Source: Brachybacterium fresconis (GTDB lineage Bacteria; Actinomycetota; Actinomycetes; Actinomycetales; Dermabacteraceae). From it: a stretch of 64,000 bases of DNA. Below are positions 1-14,799 of this stretch, piece by piece. Position numbers and translations under genes: made by a program. The notes beneath the pieces are model-generated. The model did not search any database. It had not been told where the DNA came from and was given only the letters and a program-made list of their open reading frames with translations. The stretch spans positions 992,001-1,056,000 of the forward strand of contig NZ_JAGIOC010000001.1 in the NCBI RefSeq assembly GCF_017876515.1, written 5' to 3'. Positions within the stretch are counted from its first letter, which is position 1, and every line of letters starts with the position of its first letter.

Positions 1-1363
1 TGGTCCACGGCCCCGGTGAGCACCGAGTCGTCCGAGACGACCGCGAGGCCCTCGGACTCGACGATCGCCGCGGGATCCCCCTGGCCCTCGAGGACCTTGG
101 TGAGCACCTGCTTGGCGATCTTGTCGTTGATCTTCTTCCCGTCGACCAGACCCTGCAGCTCGGCGACCTGGACCGGGGTGATCGCCAGCTCCTCCAGCTC
201 GACCTCACGGTCCTTGGCCACACGGGCCAGCTCGCCCATCCACCACTTCCGGGCGCTCTGGGCACTCGCCCCGGCCTCGACGGTGGACTCGATGAGATCG
301 AGGGCCTCGGCGTTGACGACGTCGCGCATCTCGAGGTCGGTGAAGCCCCATTCCCCCAGCAGGCGGCGCCGTCGGGCGGAGGGCAGCTCCGGCAGACCGG
401 CGCGGATCTCCTCGACCCACTCCCGGCTCGGGGCCACCGGCACCAGATCCGGCTCGGGGAAGTAGCGGTAGTCCTCCGCGTCGGACTTCGGGCGCCCGGA
501 GGAGGTCCCGCCGGTGTCCTCATGGAAGTGACGTGTCTCCTGGACCACGGAGCCGCCGGCGTCCAGGATCCCTGCGTGACGGGAGATCTCGTAGCGCACC
601 GTGCGGTCGATGGACCGGAAGGAGTTGACGTTCTTGGTCTCCGAACGGGTGCCCAGCGGCGCGTCGGCGTTCTCCCGCAGGGAGACGTTGATGTCGGCGC
701 GGACGTTCCCGCGCTCCATCCTCGCCTCGGAGACGTCCAGGGCCCGGAAGATGTCGCGCAGGGTGCGCACGTAGGCGGCGGCGACCTCCGGGGCCCGACC
801 CTTCGTGTCCGGGATCGGCTTGGTGACGATCTCGACCAGCGGCACGCCGGCGCGGTTGTAGTCGACCTGGGAGTGCGTCGCTCCATGGATCCGCCCGGTG
901 GCACCCCCGACGTGGGTGTTCTTGCCGGCGTCCTCCTCCATGTGGGCGCGCTCGATCTCGACGCGGACGATCTCGCCGTCCTCCAGTTCGACGTCGACCC
1001 AGCCCTCGTAGGCGATGGGCTCGTCGTACTGGGAGGTCTGGAAGTTCTTGGTCAGGTCCGGGTAGAAGTACTGCTTGCGCGCGAAGCGGCAGGTCTCGGC
1101 GATCGAGCAGTTCAGCGCCAGTCCGATGCGGATCGCGTACTCGACCGCCGTGCGGTTCACGACCGGAAGGGAGCCGGGCAGGCCCAGCGAGGTGGGGGTG
1201 ATCGCCGTGTTGGGCTCGGCGGCGAAGATGTTGGGGGCGCCGTCGAACATCTTGGTGGCGGTGCCGAGCTCGACATGGACCTCGATGCCGAGGACCGGAT
1301 CGAAGCGCGAGATCGCCTCGTCGTAATCGACGAGATCGGTGGCTGACGCGGACTGGGCGGTGT

Positions 1364-1367
<4 letters not shown>
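1..1367 (-). CDS. gatB: Asp-tRNA(Asn)/Glu-tRNA(Gln) amidotransferase subunit B (partial)
   Basis: GatB binds mischarged Glu-tRNA(Gln) or Asp-tRNA(Asn) and transamidates it with ammonia channelled from GatA. The minus-strand frame opens with MNTAQSAS and continues as [13 protein letters not shown], then the cradle-domain blocks [34 protein letters not shown] and [29 protein letters not shown], all GatB hallmarks. About 455 codons are visible; the family is near 500, so only the last part of the tRNA-binding YqeY-like tail lies outside the window. The ATG overlaps the gatA stop as ATGA (1364-1367), which fixes the start and implies translational coupling. Last gene of the gatC-gatA-gatB operon. 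No plus-strand frame here looks real. Confidence 0.96.
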
Positions 1368-2895
<1,528 letters not shown>

Positions 2896-2899
<4 letters not shown>

Positions 2900-3201
2900 T
2901 CCTCGCCCAGGATCTGCGGGACCGCGAAGCGGCCGTCCTGCGCCTCGGGAGCGCCGGCGAGCGCCTGCTCCTGCGTCAGGGTGGTCTCGACGACGTCCTC
3001 GCGGAGCACGTTCGTCATGGCAATGGGGTGGGACGTCGCGGGAACGTCCTCGGTGGCGACCTCGGAGACGGAGGCGACAGCGTCCATGATGGAGTCGAAC
3101 TCGCCGGCGAAGCGGGCGGTCTCCTCCTCGGTGAGCTGGATCCGTGCGAGGTCGGCGAGGCGTGCGACATCATCTCGTCCGATCGATGGCATGCGGGTCA
3201 T
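2896..3201 (-). CDS. gatC: Asp-tRNA(Asn)/Glu-tRNA(Gln) amidotransferase subunit C
   Basis: GatC is the small belt subunit that wraps GatA and stabilises its contact with GatB. The 101-residue product has the family signature: an N-terminal helix ([18 protein letters not shown]) followed by the [14 protein letters not shown] helix and the extended tail ending in [12 protein letters not shown]. First gene of the gatCAB operon, overlapping gatA by four bases. Two in-frame ATGs are possible, at 3201 (MTRMPSIG) and at 3192 (MPSIGRDD). Neither has a clearly better ribosome binding site, although a GAGGGGAG tract lies about 16 bases before the first, so the exact start is uncertain by three codons. 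Confidence 0.93.
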
Positions 3202-3340
3202 CCTAGACCGTGTGCAGCACTCCCCTCGTCCGGTCGCGAGGAGTCACCGGCCGGGCCGACGGGTCGCCGGCGTCGGGCACGTCGTCATAAGGCCGTGCGA
3301 TCCGGGTCGGGGCACGGTCAGGGCGCGGCCCCCGCCGGGG

Positions 3341-5074
3341 TCATGTCCGATCAGGGGTCGGAGGGTCCTTCCCGTCCGGAGGCCCGTCCGGCGGTTCGGA
3401 GCCGTCACCGCGGGTGCCGGTCGCCTCCACGAAGGGGGAGGGCGACGGCGCCGGAGGCGTCTGGGTCCGTACCGGGCCGAGACGGCGCTGGCGCAAGGGG
3501 TCCTTGCGCAGATCGATGTACAACGAGATGCACAGACCGATCAGCACGAACACGAAGGGCGTCGCCGTGAGGATCGTGAAGGTCTGCAGCGCCCCCAGAC
3601 CGCCGACCAGCAGCAGCATCGCGGCGACCACGCCGGTCAGCACCGCCCACAGCACCACCAACGGCTCCCACGGCTCCTCGCGTCCGCGGGAGGACAGCGT
3701 GGCGAGCACGAGCGCGCCTGCATCAGCACCGGAGACGAAGAAGATCGACGTGAGGAAGATCACCGCACCGGCGGTGATCGGCAGCACGGGGTACTCCTGC
3801 AGCATCGTGAAGAAGGCCGCCGCCTCGCTGCCGGTACCGGCGATGTCGACCCCCGCGAACTGCAGATGGAGGCCGGCGCCGCCGAAGACGACGAACCACA
3901 CGGCACTGATGAGCGTCGGCACGAGCAGCACCCCGAGCACGTACTCCCGGATCGTGCGGCCCTTCGAGATGCGGGCGATGAACGTACCGACGAAGGGGGT
4001 CCAGGAGATCCACCACGCCCAGTAGAAGATCGTCCATTGCGCCAGCCAGTCGCCGCCGCCGAACACGGCGGTGTGGAAGCTCATCGGCACCAGGTTGGTG
4101 AGGTAGGCGCCGATCGCGTCGGGGAACAGGTCGAGGATGAAGACGGTCGGCCCGAGAACGAAGACGAAGATGGCCAGCGCGAACGCCACGACCATGTTGG
4201 TGTTCGACAACCACTTGATGCCTTTGGAGACGCCGCTCGCCGCGGACAGGACGATGCCGACGGTGAGCACCATGATCACGATGATCGCGAGCGAGGTGCT
4301 GCCCTTCTCGGGAAACTCACCCGAGCGCAGGAGCGCGATGCCGGCGGCCACCTGCAGCGCACCGAACCCCAGTGAGGTCGCCGAGCCGAACTTCGTGCAG
4401 ATGATGGCGAGAATGTCGATGGGCTTGCCCCAGCCCTTCCCCTCGATCGCCCGCTTGCCGAAGATGGCCTGGAACGGCGAGCTCAGGAGGTTGCCGCGGC
4501 CGAGCCGGAAGGTCGAGTAGGCCAGCGCCAGGCCCACCACGGAGTACATGGCCCAGGGGTGGAGCCCCCAATGGAAGAACGTGTACGCCATCGCGTGCTG
4601 TGCGGCCATTTCGCTGCCTGCTTCCGCATTCACGAACGGCGGCGGAGCGGTCAGGTGGCTGACCGGCTCGTAGACACCGAAGAACATGAGCCCGATGCCC
4701 ATGCCGGCGCTGAACATCATCGCCACCCAGGAGACGGTCGAGAACTCCGGCTTCTCGCCGTTCTGCGACAGCGGGATCCGGCCGTACCGGCCGAAGGCGA
4801 GGACGAGGGAGTACACCACGAATCCGCTGGCCGCGAGGATGAAGAACCAGCCCAGGGAGTCCGTCACCCAGGTCAGCGCGCTGCCGGTGACGCTGCCCAC
4901 CTGATCCGGGAACACCATCCCCACCACGGTGGTGACGGCGATGACACCGAAGGCGCATCCGAAGACGACTTTGTCCATGCTGGCGAATCCCCGTTTTACA
5001 TCGAGGTTCGCGATCTTCTCGGGGTTCTCCGCTGCGGAGTCGTGCGCTGTCGGATCTGAGGTGTCGTTCACCAT
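3341..5074 (-). CDS. BCCT-family betaine/choline/carnitine transporter
   Basis: A secondary transporter of the betaine-choline-carnitine family, predicted to import a quaternary-ammonium osmolyte by coupling to sodium or protons. The 577-residue protein has about 12 hydrophobic segments. Family signatures are GMGIGLMFFGVYEPV in TM3 and the aromatic box with FYWAWWISWTPFVGTFIAR in TM8, followed by the GRTIREYVLG loop. The start was set at ATG 5074 because a perfect AGGAGG (5081-5086) sits six bases upstream; the frame stays open 34 codons further but those residues are low-complexity. The tail is Pro/Asp/Gly-rich and hydrophilic. Transcribed divergently from the PduO-like gene across about 130 bases. 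The substrate cannot be named from sequence. Confidence 0.93.
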   Translation of the reverse strand: MVNDTSDPTAHDSAAENPEKIANLDVKRGFASMDKVVFGCAFGVIAVTTVVGMVFPDQVGSVTGSALTWVTDSLGWFFILAASGFVVYSLVLAFGRYGRIPLSQNGEKPEFSTVSWVAMMFSAGMGIGLMFFGVYEPVSHLTAPPPFVNAEAGSEMAAQHAMAYTFFHWGLHPWAMYSVVGLALAYSTFRLGRGNLLSSPFQAIFGKRAIEGKGWGKPIDILAIICTKFGSATSLGFGALQVAAGIALLRSGEFPEKGSTSLAIIVIMVLTVGIVLSAASGVSKGIKWLSNTNMVVAFALAIFVFVLGPTVFILDLFPDAIGAYLTNLVPMSFHTAVFGGGDWLAQWTIFYWAWWISWTPFVGTFIARISKGRTIREYVLGVLLVPTLISAVWFVVFGGAGLHLQFAGVDIAGTGSEAAAFFTMLQEYPVLPITAGAVIFLTSIFFVSGADAGALVLATLSSRGREEPWEPLVVLWAVLTGVVAAMLLLVGGLGALQTFTILTATPFVFVLIGLCISLYIDLRKDPLRQRRLGPVRTQTPPAPSPSPFVEATGTRGDGSEPPDGPPDGKDPPTPDRT

Positions 5075-5193
5075 CTGGGACCTCCTGTCCCGGGGTCCGA
5101 GCCTCGCCCCAGAGGCCCTCCGGCGGGGGGTCGACGGGAAGACGGTCCCGGTCTCCGCGCCCGATGACGGGCTCACGAACCAGCTTCGCGCGT

Positions 5194-5199
5194 TACCAT
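5194..5199 (+). promoter_or_regulatory. -10 element for a leaderless PduO-like transcript
   Basis: TACCAT fits the TANNNT consensus and lies exactly six bases before the ATG at 5206. This is the geometry expected when transcription starts on the A of the start codon. There is no Shine-Dalgarno sequence before that ATG and no good -35 hexamer. Confidence 0.45.
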
Positions 5200-5205
5200 A
5201 CTCTT

Positions 5206-5820
5206 ATGAGTGACGCACAGCACAGTCACCGGGGCGAGGACGCCTCGCTCCACCGCAGTGCGCATGCCCTGGGGCGCACCGACCTCGGTGACGTGGGCGA
5301 GGTGACCAAGCACGACAGCCGACTGTCCGCCTTCGGCGCCTGCGAGGAAGCCAATGTCGCGGTCGGCACCGCCCTGGCGTTCGGGGACTTCGGGGTCGAG
5401 GTGGCCGCGACGCTGACGAGCGTGCAGAACGATCTCTTCGACCTGGCCGCCGACCTCAGCGTGCCGTTCGACGAGACCGATGAATCCGACGTCGTGCGGA
5501 TCACCGAGCAGCACCTGACGTGGGTCGACCGAGCCTATGAGCACTACTCCTCGCAGCTCTCGCCCGTCGACGGGTACATCGTGCCGGGCGGCACCGTTCC
5601 GGCGACGCTGCTGTACCAGGCGCGGGTCGCCGTGCGCAGGGCCGAGCGCACCACCCTGGCGGCCATGGCCGAATTCCCCGGATCGACCAACGCCCTGGTG
5701 CCGCGCTACCTCAACAGCGCGTCGTCGTTGTTCTTCGTCCTGGCCCGCACGCACAACGCCGAGCTCGGGGACACGATGTGGAACCCGCTGGGCTCCGTCA
5801 CCGCTCGGACACAGAACTAG
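5206..5820 (+). CDS. PduO-type cob(I)alamin adenosyltransferase-like protein (divergent)
   Basis: Similar to PduO-type ATP:corrinoid adenosyltransferases, which transfer adenosyl from ATP to cob(I)alamin. The 204-residue product keeps the helical bundle pattern: LGDVGEVTKHDSRLSAFGACEEANVAVG near the N-terminus, VPGGTVPATLLYQARVAVRRAERTTL in the middle and VPRYLNSASSLFFVLARTHN near the end. The RRAER block, used by the family for ATP, is intact. However, the N-terminal TGDxGxT phosphate-binding motif is degenerate (GRTDLGD) and the usual YLNRLSD box reads YLNSASS, so activity is uncertain. The start at 5206 is chosen from the leaderless promoter; a longer frame reaches 5164. Its last 23 bases overlap the 3' end of the convergent GNAT gene. 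No B12 genes are nearby. Confidence 0.75.
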   Translation: MSDAQHSHRGEDASLHRSAHALGRTDLGDVGEVTKHDSRLSAFGACEEANVAVGTALAFGDFGVEVAATLTSVQNDLFDLAADLSVPFDETDESDVVRITEQHLTWVDRAYEHYSSQLSPVDGYIVPGGTVPATLLYQARVAVRRAERTTLAAMAEFPGSTNALVPRYLNSASSLFFVLARTHNAELGDTMWNPLGSVTARTQN

Positions 5821-6700
5821 ACCGCGCTCGGTAGTGGTAGCCGCCGAGGCGGTCGAACCCGAGCTGCCGATACAGCGCTCGCGCGGCGCCGTTGTCCCGC
5901 TCGACCTCGAGGAGGGCGCGGCTCGCGCCCTGGACGGCCGCGAGCGCCAGCAGGGTCCGGGAGAGGGCGCGGCCGAGGCCCTGGCGACGGTGGGCGGGGT
6001 CCACCGCGATCATGTTCAGCACCGCGACGGTCTCCTTGCCCACGGGGGCGAGAGCCGCGCGTCCCACGGCGACCGGGGCGGCGTCCGGGGCCCCGTCGGC
6101 TCGCAGCAGCACCTGGACCGCAGGAGTTCCGGCGAGGATGTCGTGGACGGTCCGACGTGCCTGCTCGCCCTCTCGCGGGGCGAGCTGCCAGGCTGCCTCG
6201 AACCAGCCCTCGTCCAGGGCGCCGGTGCGGATCTCGGCCGAAGGATGCGGCACATCCCCGCGCCTGCGGCCGAGGGCGGTCGTGAGCAGCTCGCTGTCGC
6301 CATCGCGCCGGTAGCCGCGTTCGCGCAGAACGTCGTCCAACCGCTCGGGGCCGTGGAGGTCCAGGACCCGGAAGACGGGCGTCTCCCCGCTCATCTCGTA
6401 CAGGGACTCGACCCGGTCGATCGCCGCGGCCAGGCCGTCCTGTGAGCTCGGGGCGTCCAGGGCGACGGCGCTGTTGGCACGACGGGTGACGCCGCGGGAG
6501 CGCAGCAGGGCGAAGCCGTCGACGTCGAGGCGCTGCAGCGGCCTCCAGCCGGCGATCAGCGCCTCGGTGAGACGGAATCCGCTCAGCGGTCGGGAGGCGG
6601 TGCCCCGGGGATTCTTGGAGGTCTGGGAGGTCTTCGAAGGCTTCGAGGACTTCGAGGACTTCGACGTCTTCGAGGTGCTGCGGCGGGGGTGGGAGCTCAT
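5798..6700 (-). CDS. GNAT-family N-acetyltransferase with extra N-terminal domain
   Basis: A predicted acetyl-CoA dependent N-acetyltransferase of 300 residues. The C-terminal half is a GNAT fold with the acetyl-CoA binding motif A, VDPAHRRQGLGRALSRTLL, followed by the motif B region NGAARALYRQLGF. The N-terminal half (FRLTEALIAGWRPLQRLDVDGFALL) is not a second classical GNAT and resembles the two-domain actinobacterial type represented by Rv0428c; that comparison is from memory. Residues 7-29 are a Ser/Lys/Thr-rich low-complexity tract. The start at 6700 is supported by a -10-like TACGAT seven bases upstream; a longer frame begins at 6721. Convergent with and overlapping the PduO-like gene. 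Substrate unknown. Confidence 0.85.
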   Translation of the reverse strand: MSSHPRRSTSKTSKSSKSSKPSKTSQTSKNPRGTASRPLSGFRLTEALIAGWRPLQRLDVDGFALLRSRGVTRRANSAVALDAPSSQDGLAAAIDRVESLYEMSGETPVFRVLDLHGPERLDDVLRERGYRRDGDSELLTTALGRRRGDVPHPSAEIRTGALDEGWFEAAWQLAPREGEQARRTVHDILAGTPAVQVLLRADGAPDAAPVAVGRAALAPVGKETVAVLNMIAVDPAHRRQGLGRALSRTLLALAAVQGASRALLEVERDNGAARALYRQLGFDRLGGYHYRARSSSVSER

Positions 6701-6707
6701 CCCTGCG

Positions 6708-6713
6708 ATCGTA
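6708..6713 (-). promoter_or_regulatory. -10 element for the GNAT gene
   Basis: TACGAT on the minus strand, seven bases before the ATG at 6700, suggests a leaderless or near-leaderless transcript. It lies close to TAGAAT (6727-6732) on the other strand, so this short region probably serves both the GNAT gene and the small plus-strand gene. Confidence 0.35.
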
Positions 6714-6774
6714 GCGAGCACCCCGGTAGAATTCCGTCCACCCGCCGCGGACTCCCCGAGGAAGAAGGCCCGCC

Positions 6775-6987
6775 ATGTCCGTCGACCCGCATTCGGACTA
6801 TCACTCGCACGATCCCGAGGACGCCGACGCCGTCTCGGACGACCCGGTGGTCCGCGAGGCCCAGGAGCTGGAGAAGCGCATGCGCCGAGCGCTGGCCACC
6901 AAGGAGGATCCGCTGCGCGACGACGAGTCCACCTCGGAGCGTCTGCGGCGCCTGGAGAACGAAGGTCCCGAGCCCACCTCGGACTGA
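6775..6987 (+). CDS. small acidic hypothetical protein
   Basis: A 70-residue highly charged soluble protein (MSVDPHSDYHSHDPEDADAV, then an E/R-rich helix around QELEKRMRRALATKED, then ERLRRLENEGPEPTSD). A good ribosome binding site, AGGAAGAAGG, lies just before the ATG and a -10-like TAGAAT is at 6727-6732, so it is likely real. It has no membrane segment, signal peptide or recognisable domain; the middle could form a short coiled coil. It lies between the GNAT gene and recQ. I cannot assign a function. Confidence 0.7.
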   Translation: MSVDPHSDYHSHDPEDADAVSDDPVVREAQELEKRMRRALATKEDPLRDDESTSERLRRLENEGPEPTSD

Positions 6988-7140
6988 CGGCGATCCTCCG
7001 GGACCGGCGCCGACCGGCACGGTCCGGCTCGGGACAGCAGAGGTCGGGCCGCGGATGCTCGCCTGTGCCTGACCGCCCGATCCCGTCCGCACCGTCGACG
7101 CTGCCGCCCGTTCGTCGGCGCCGCTTGCCACACTGGGGGC

Positions 7141-9411
7141 ATGGACTCCCCCGCCTCGCCCCCCGCCCCCACCGCGACCACGACCGCTGGGACCCTGCGC
7201 GATGAGGCGCAGGAGGCGCTGCGTGCCCTGACCGGCCGCGCCGACGCCGCTTTCCACGAGGGGCAGTTCGAGGCGATCTCGGCCCTGGTCGAGCAGCGGC
7301 GGCGGGTGCTCGTGGTCCAGCGGACCGGCTGGGGCAAGTCCGCCGTGTACTTCCTGGCCGCCCTGCTGCAGCGGCGCCGCGGCGCAGGTCCGGCGCTGAT
7401 CATCTCCCCGCTCATCGCCCTGATGCGCGACCAGGTGGCGGCCGCGCGCCGGGCGGGGGTCCGGGCCGAGGCGATCAGCTCGGCGAACCCGACCCAGTGG
7501 GCCGATATCGAGCAGGCGCTGGACGACGACGAGCTCGACGTCCTGCTGGTCTCCCCCGAGCGTCTGGTCAATCCGCGGTTCCGCGCGGATCAGCTGCCCC
7601 GTCTGATCGAGCGCTGCGGCCTGCTGGTGATCGACGAGGCGCACTGCATCTCCGACTGGGGCCACGACTTCCGCCCCGACTACCGGCGCCTGCGGGACCT
7701 GGTCGGCGAGCTCGGCGACCAGGTGCCCGTGCTCGCGACCACGGCGACGGCGAACTCCCGCGTGGTCGCCGACGTCGCCGAGCAGCTCGACGCCCAGAGC
7801 GAGGGGGCGGCGCCGGTGCTGACCCTGCGCGGCTCGCTCACCCGGGACTCGCTGCGCCTGGGTTGCCTGACCCTGCCTGATGACCGCGCGCGCCTGGAGT
7901 ATCTGGTCCGCCACCTCGATCAGCTGCCGGGCTCGGGGATCATCTACACCTTGACGGTCTCCGCGGCGGAGGACCTCGCGGACCTGCTGGATCGTCCCGA
8001 CCGCCGGGTGCGCGCCTACACCGGCCGCACGGATGCCGAGGAACGGGCCGAGCTCGAACAGGCCCTGAAAGACAACGAGGTCAAGGCACTCGCCGCCACC
8101 AGTGCGCTGGGGATGGGTTTCGACAAGCCCGATCTCGGCTTCGTCGTGCACCTGGGGGCGCCGAGCTCCCCGGTGGCCTATTACCAGCAGGTCGGCCGCG
8201 CCGGTCGTGCGACCGACACCGCCGATGTGCTGCTGCTGCCGGGGCGCGAGGACCGAGCCATCTGGGAGTACTTCGCGACCGCCTCGATGCCCTCCCAGGC
8301 CGATGCCGATGCGGTGCTCGCCGAGCTCGGCACCGCGTCGGGACCCGTGTCCACCCCGGCGCTCGAAGCCCGGGTGGACGTCAAGCGCAGCGCGCTCGAG
8401 CTGCTGGTGAAGGTGCTCGCGGTCGAAGGCGCGCTCCAGGCGGTGCGCGGCGGCTGGATCTCCACGGGCGAGCCCTGGACCTATGATGCGCCGCGCTACG
8501 AGAACGTCGCCCGGGCCCGCCGCGAGGAGCAGCAGGCGATGCTCGACTACGAACGCCTCCAGCCCGGGGATCCCCAGCAGTGCCGGATGCTGTTCCTGGC
8601 CCGGCAGCTCGATGACGACACGGCCTCCCCCTGCGGGCGCTGCGACGTGTGCACCGCGCCGTGGTATCCGGGCCCCGATGCCGCCTCGGCCCCTGCCGGC
8701 ACGGACTCCCCGGCCACCGGAGCGGAGCCGGTCCCGGGAGCGGACTCGTCCCAGGAGGCGGTCGCCCGCCTGCTGGACCGCGTCGGGGTGCCGGTGGACC
8801 CGCGCAAGCAGTGGCCGCAGGGGCTGGACCGGCTCGGGCTGACCGCGGAGTCCGGCGCGGCGCTGCGCGGGAACATCCCGCCCGGGGAACGCCTCGAGGA
8901 GGGTCGGGCGCTGGCGCGCATGTCGGACCTGGGATGGGCGGTGCCGCTGCGGGAGCTGCTCCACGTCGATGAGCAGGGACATCGGGTCGATGCCCCGCTC
9001 ACCCCGGCGATCGCCCAGCGGGTGGTCGAGGTGCTCGCCGACTGGGACTGGGACCGGCGCCCTGCGGCCGTGCTGGGGATCGGCTCCACCACCCGGCCGC
9101 GGCTGGTGCGCGAGCTCGCCGCCGGGATCGCGCGCCTCGGGAAGATGCAGGACCTCGGGGACCTTCCGCTGGCGTCCGACGCCGCCCCGCTGTTCGGGGC
9201 GCGCAACAGTGCCTTCCGCGTCGCGGCGCTGTGGGACAGGTTCGTGATCACCCCGGAGCTGACCGAGCAGCTCTCGGCCCTGGAGGGCGCGCCGATCCTC
9301 CTGGTCGACGACGAGATCGACACCCGTTGGACGATGACCCTGGCCGGGCGCCTGCTGCGTCGTGCGGGGTCGGGCCCCGTCCTGCCCCTGTCCCTGGCGC
9401 TGGTCAGCTGA
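7141..9411 (+). CDS. recQ: RecQ-family ATP-dependent DNA helicase with C-terminal PRTase-like domain
   Basis: A superfamily 2 helicase expected to unwind branched DNA during recombinational repair. The 756-residue protein has motif [12 protein letters not shown] (61-67), motif Ia [15 protein letters not shown] box 165-168 with the RecQ-type [14 protein letters not shown] aromatic loop, motif III ATTATAN, and motifs [22 protein letters not shown] and [11 protein letters not shown] zinc-site-like cluster [10 protein letters not shown]...SPCGRCDVC follows. The last 150 residues end in [21 protein letters not shown], which resembles the PRPP-binding loop of type I phosphoribosyltransferases; this combination is seen in actinobacterial RecQ proteins. 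There is no HRDC domain. Its TGA is immediately followed by the stop of the next, convergent gene. Confidence 0.92.
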   Translation: MDSPASPPAPTATTTAGTLRDEAQEALRALTGRADAAFHEGQFEAISALVEQRRRVLVVQRTGWGKSAVYFLAALLQRRRGAGPALIISPLIALMRDQVAAARRAGVRAEAISSANPTQWADIEQALDDDELDVLLVSPERLVNPRFRADQLPRLIERCGLLVIDEAHCISDWGHDFRPDYRRLRDLVGELGDQVPVLATTATANSRVVADVAEQLDAQSEGAAPVLTLRGSLTRDSLRLGCLTLPDDRARLEYLVRHLDQLPGSGIIYTLTVSAAEDLADLLDRPDRRVRAYTGRTDAEERAELEQALKDNEVKALAATSALGMGFDKPDLGFVVHLGAPSSPVAYYQQVGRAGRATDTADVLLLPGREDRAIWEYFATASMPSQADADAVLAELGTASGPVSTPALEARVDVKRSALELLVKVLAVEGALQAVRGGWISTGEPWTYDAPRYENVARARREEQQAMLDYERLQPGDPQQCRMLFLARQLDDDTASPCGRCDVCTAPWYPGPDAASAPAGTDSPATGAEPVPGADSSQEAVARLLDRVGVPVDPRKQWPQGLDRLGLTAESGAALRGNIPPGERLEEGRALARMSDLGWAVPLRELLHVDEQGHRVDAPLTPAIAQRVVEVLADWDWDRRPAAVLGIGSTTRPRLVRELAAGIARLGKMQDLGDLPLASDAAPLFGARNSAFRVAALWDRFVITPELTEQLSALEGAPILLVDDEIDTRWTMTLAGRLLRRAGSGPVLPLSLALVS

Positions 9412-10647
9412 TCACGGGCCGTAGTCCTCGGCGCCGACCGCGAAGACCGGCCGGTCGCCGGTCTCCTCCCGCAGGCTCCACAGCAGGTCGGGGCCGTCCT
9501 CCTCCGGCCAGTAGCTGATCGACTCGCCCCAGTTCACCCAGGGGTGGGAGGTCATCTCGCCGGTCCCGGACCAGGCGTGCAGGGTCCTCTGCGTCGAGTT
9601 CGACTGGTTGAACCACCAGGTGCCGCCGGACGAGGCGACCCCGTTGAGATGGTGCAGCGGGACCTCGAGCGCCTCGTTGGCGGTCATGGTGTCCGGGAAC
9701 CGTGTGCTCTCCGGTGCGAAGGGGAAGCGCACGGCGCGGGTGGTGCCGTTGGGGTAGTTCTCGCAGTCCGGGCAGCGGTATTCGGTCATGACGAGGGATC
9801 TGCTGGAGCGGTCCAGCGAGATGGTCGACCAGACCAGCTCCTCGGCGCCCTCGCGGGTCGCGATCGTGCCCGCCTGTGGCAGGGCGTAGCGGTAATGGTG
9901 GGCGTAGAAGGTGTCGCCGACACGGCCGATCTGCTCCTTGTCCCCGCCGGTGTCGGTGGTGAGGATCCGACTCATGTCGAACACGCGCATGCCCCGCGAC
10001 GTGTCCGCGACATAGAGCAGATCCCCGTACCAGGCGATGCCGCCGACGTGGATGGTGACGTCGCGGAAGCTGGGTTCCTCGGCGGTGCCGGTGGGCTCGA
10101 CCAGGAGGATTCGCCGGTAGGAATTCGGATGGTCGGCGTCCCAGTCGATGAGGTTGATCCGGGAGCCCTTCGGGGACGTGTTGTAGAAGCTCACGGCGAT
10201 CAGCTGGCGGCCGTCGTACCGGCCGTCCTGCGCGGTCCCGACGGCGTCGCGGCTGGTGGTGATGCCCTGGGGCGCGACATCCGGGTCGTTCTCGTCGCCG
10301 GAGTCGAAGCGGAAGCCGTGGAGCTGTCCGTCGACGACGCCGGCCACCGGGGTCCGTTCGTGGTTCGCGGCGTCCATGACCTCGCTGACGCTCGCGCTGC
10401 CGGCCTGCTGCAGCAGAGTCTCCACGTGGTCCGCGTAGGTGGTGTAGTCCGCGGTGATGGTGAAGGAGTTCGGAGAGATCGCTTCCGGCACGCCCGCAGC
10501 GCGGGCCGGAGAGGCAGGAAGCATCGTCCCACCGGCGGTGACGGCACCGAGCAGACCGGCCCCGCGCAGGACTGCGCGACGGTCGATCCCTCCTGCGGAA
10601 TGTCGATCAGGGTCCGGGGCCGGGGCGTTCGAGGTGGTGGCACTCAT
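9412..10647 (-). CDS. Tat-exported secreted protein of unknown function
   Basis: A 411-residue protein with a twin-arginine signal peptide: IDRRAVLRGAG, then a hydrophobic core and an ASPARAAG cleavage site near residue 50. The mature part has repeated blade-like stretches (LIDWDADHPNSYRRILLVEP, HVGGIAWYGDLLYVADTSRGMRVFDMSRIL, LNGVASSGGTWWFNQSN) that suggest a beta-propeller or similar all-beta fold. A close Cys pair sits in YRCPDCENYPNG. The start is ATG 10647 with a GCAGGAAGG ribosome binding site; the frame is open further upstream but the signal peptide favours this ATG. It is convergent with recQ with zero gap. I do not recognise a family with a known role; a secreted binding or hydrolytic protein is possible. 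Confidence 0.82.
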   Translation of the reverse strand: MSATTSNAPAPDPDRHSAGGIDRRAVLRGAGLLGAVTAGGTMLPASPARAAGVPEAISPNSFTITADYTTYADHVETLLQQAGSASVSEVMDAANHERTPVAGVVDGQLHGFRFDSGDENDPDVAPQGITTSRDAVGTAQDGRYDGRQLIAVSFYNTSPKGSRINLIDWDADHPNSYRRILLVEPTGTAEEPSFRDVTIHVGGIAWYGDLLYVADTSRGMRVFDMSRILTTDTGGDKEQIGRVGDTFYAHHYRYALPQAGTIATREGAEELVWSTISLDRSSRSLVMTEYRCPDCENYPNGTTRAVRFPFAPESTRFPDTMTANEALEVPLHHLNGVASSGGTWWFNQSNSTQRTLHAWSGTGEMTSHPWVNWGESISYWPEEDGPDLLWSLREETGDRPVFAVGAEDYGP

Positions 10648-10769
10648 GGCCGAGCAGCCTTCCTGCGGGGTTCGAGGTGGCGCGCACCACCGTGGCACCG
10701 CGGGGCCGAGCTGTCGAGAGCTTTTCGTGGACCCTGTCCGAAAGAAGGAGGCCACCTTCCCGCGGAGCT

Positions 10770-14795
<4,026 letters not shown>

Positions 14796-14799
<4 letters not shown>

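Noticed and set aside
3202..3340. terminator between gatC and the BCCT gene
   Set aside because: The region is GC-rich and has short inverted stretches, but no stem of convincing length.
5075..5205. cobalamin riboswitch near the PduO-like gene
   Set aside because: No B12-box-like sequence on either strand and the region is too short for the aptamer.
6601..6680. Phe/Glu-rich plus-strand frame (LEVWEVFEGFEDFEDFDVFEV) as a separate gene
   Set aside because: It is the antisense of the Ser/Lys-rich N-terminus of the GNAT protein, made of short TTCGAGGAC-type repeats, with no ribosome site.
6988..7140. regulatory RNA between the small acidic gene and recQ
   Set aside because: No stable symmetric stem or conserved element seen; simple intergenic DNA.
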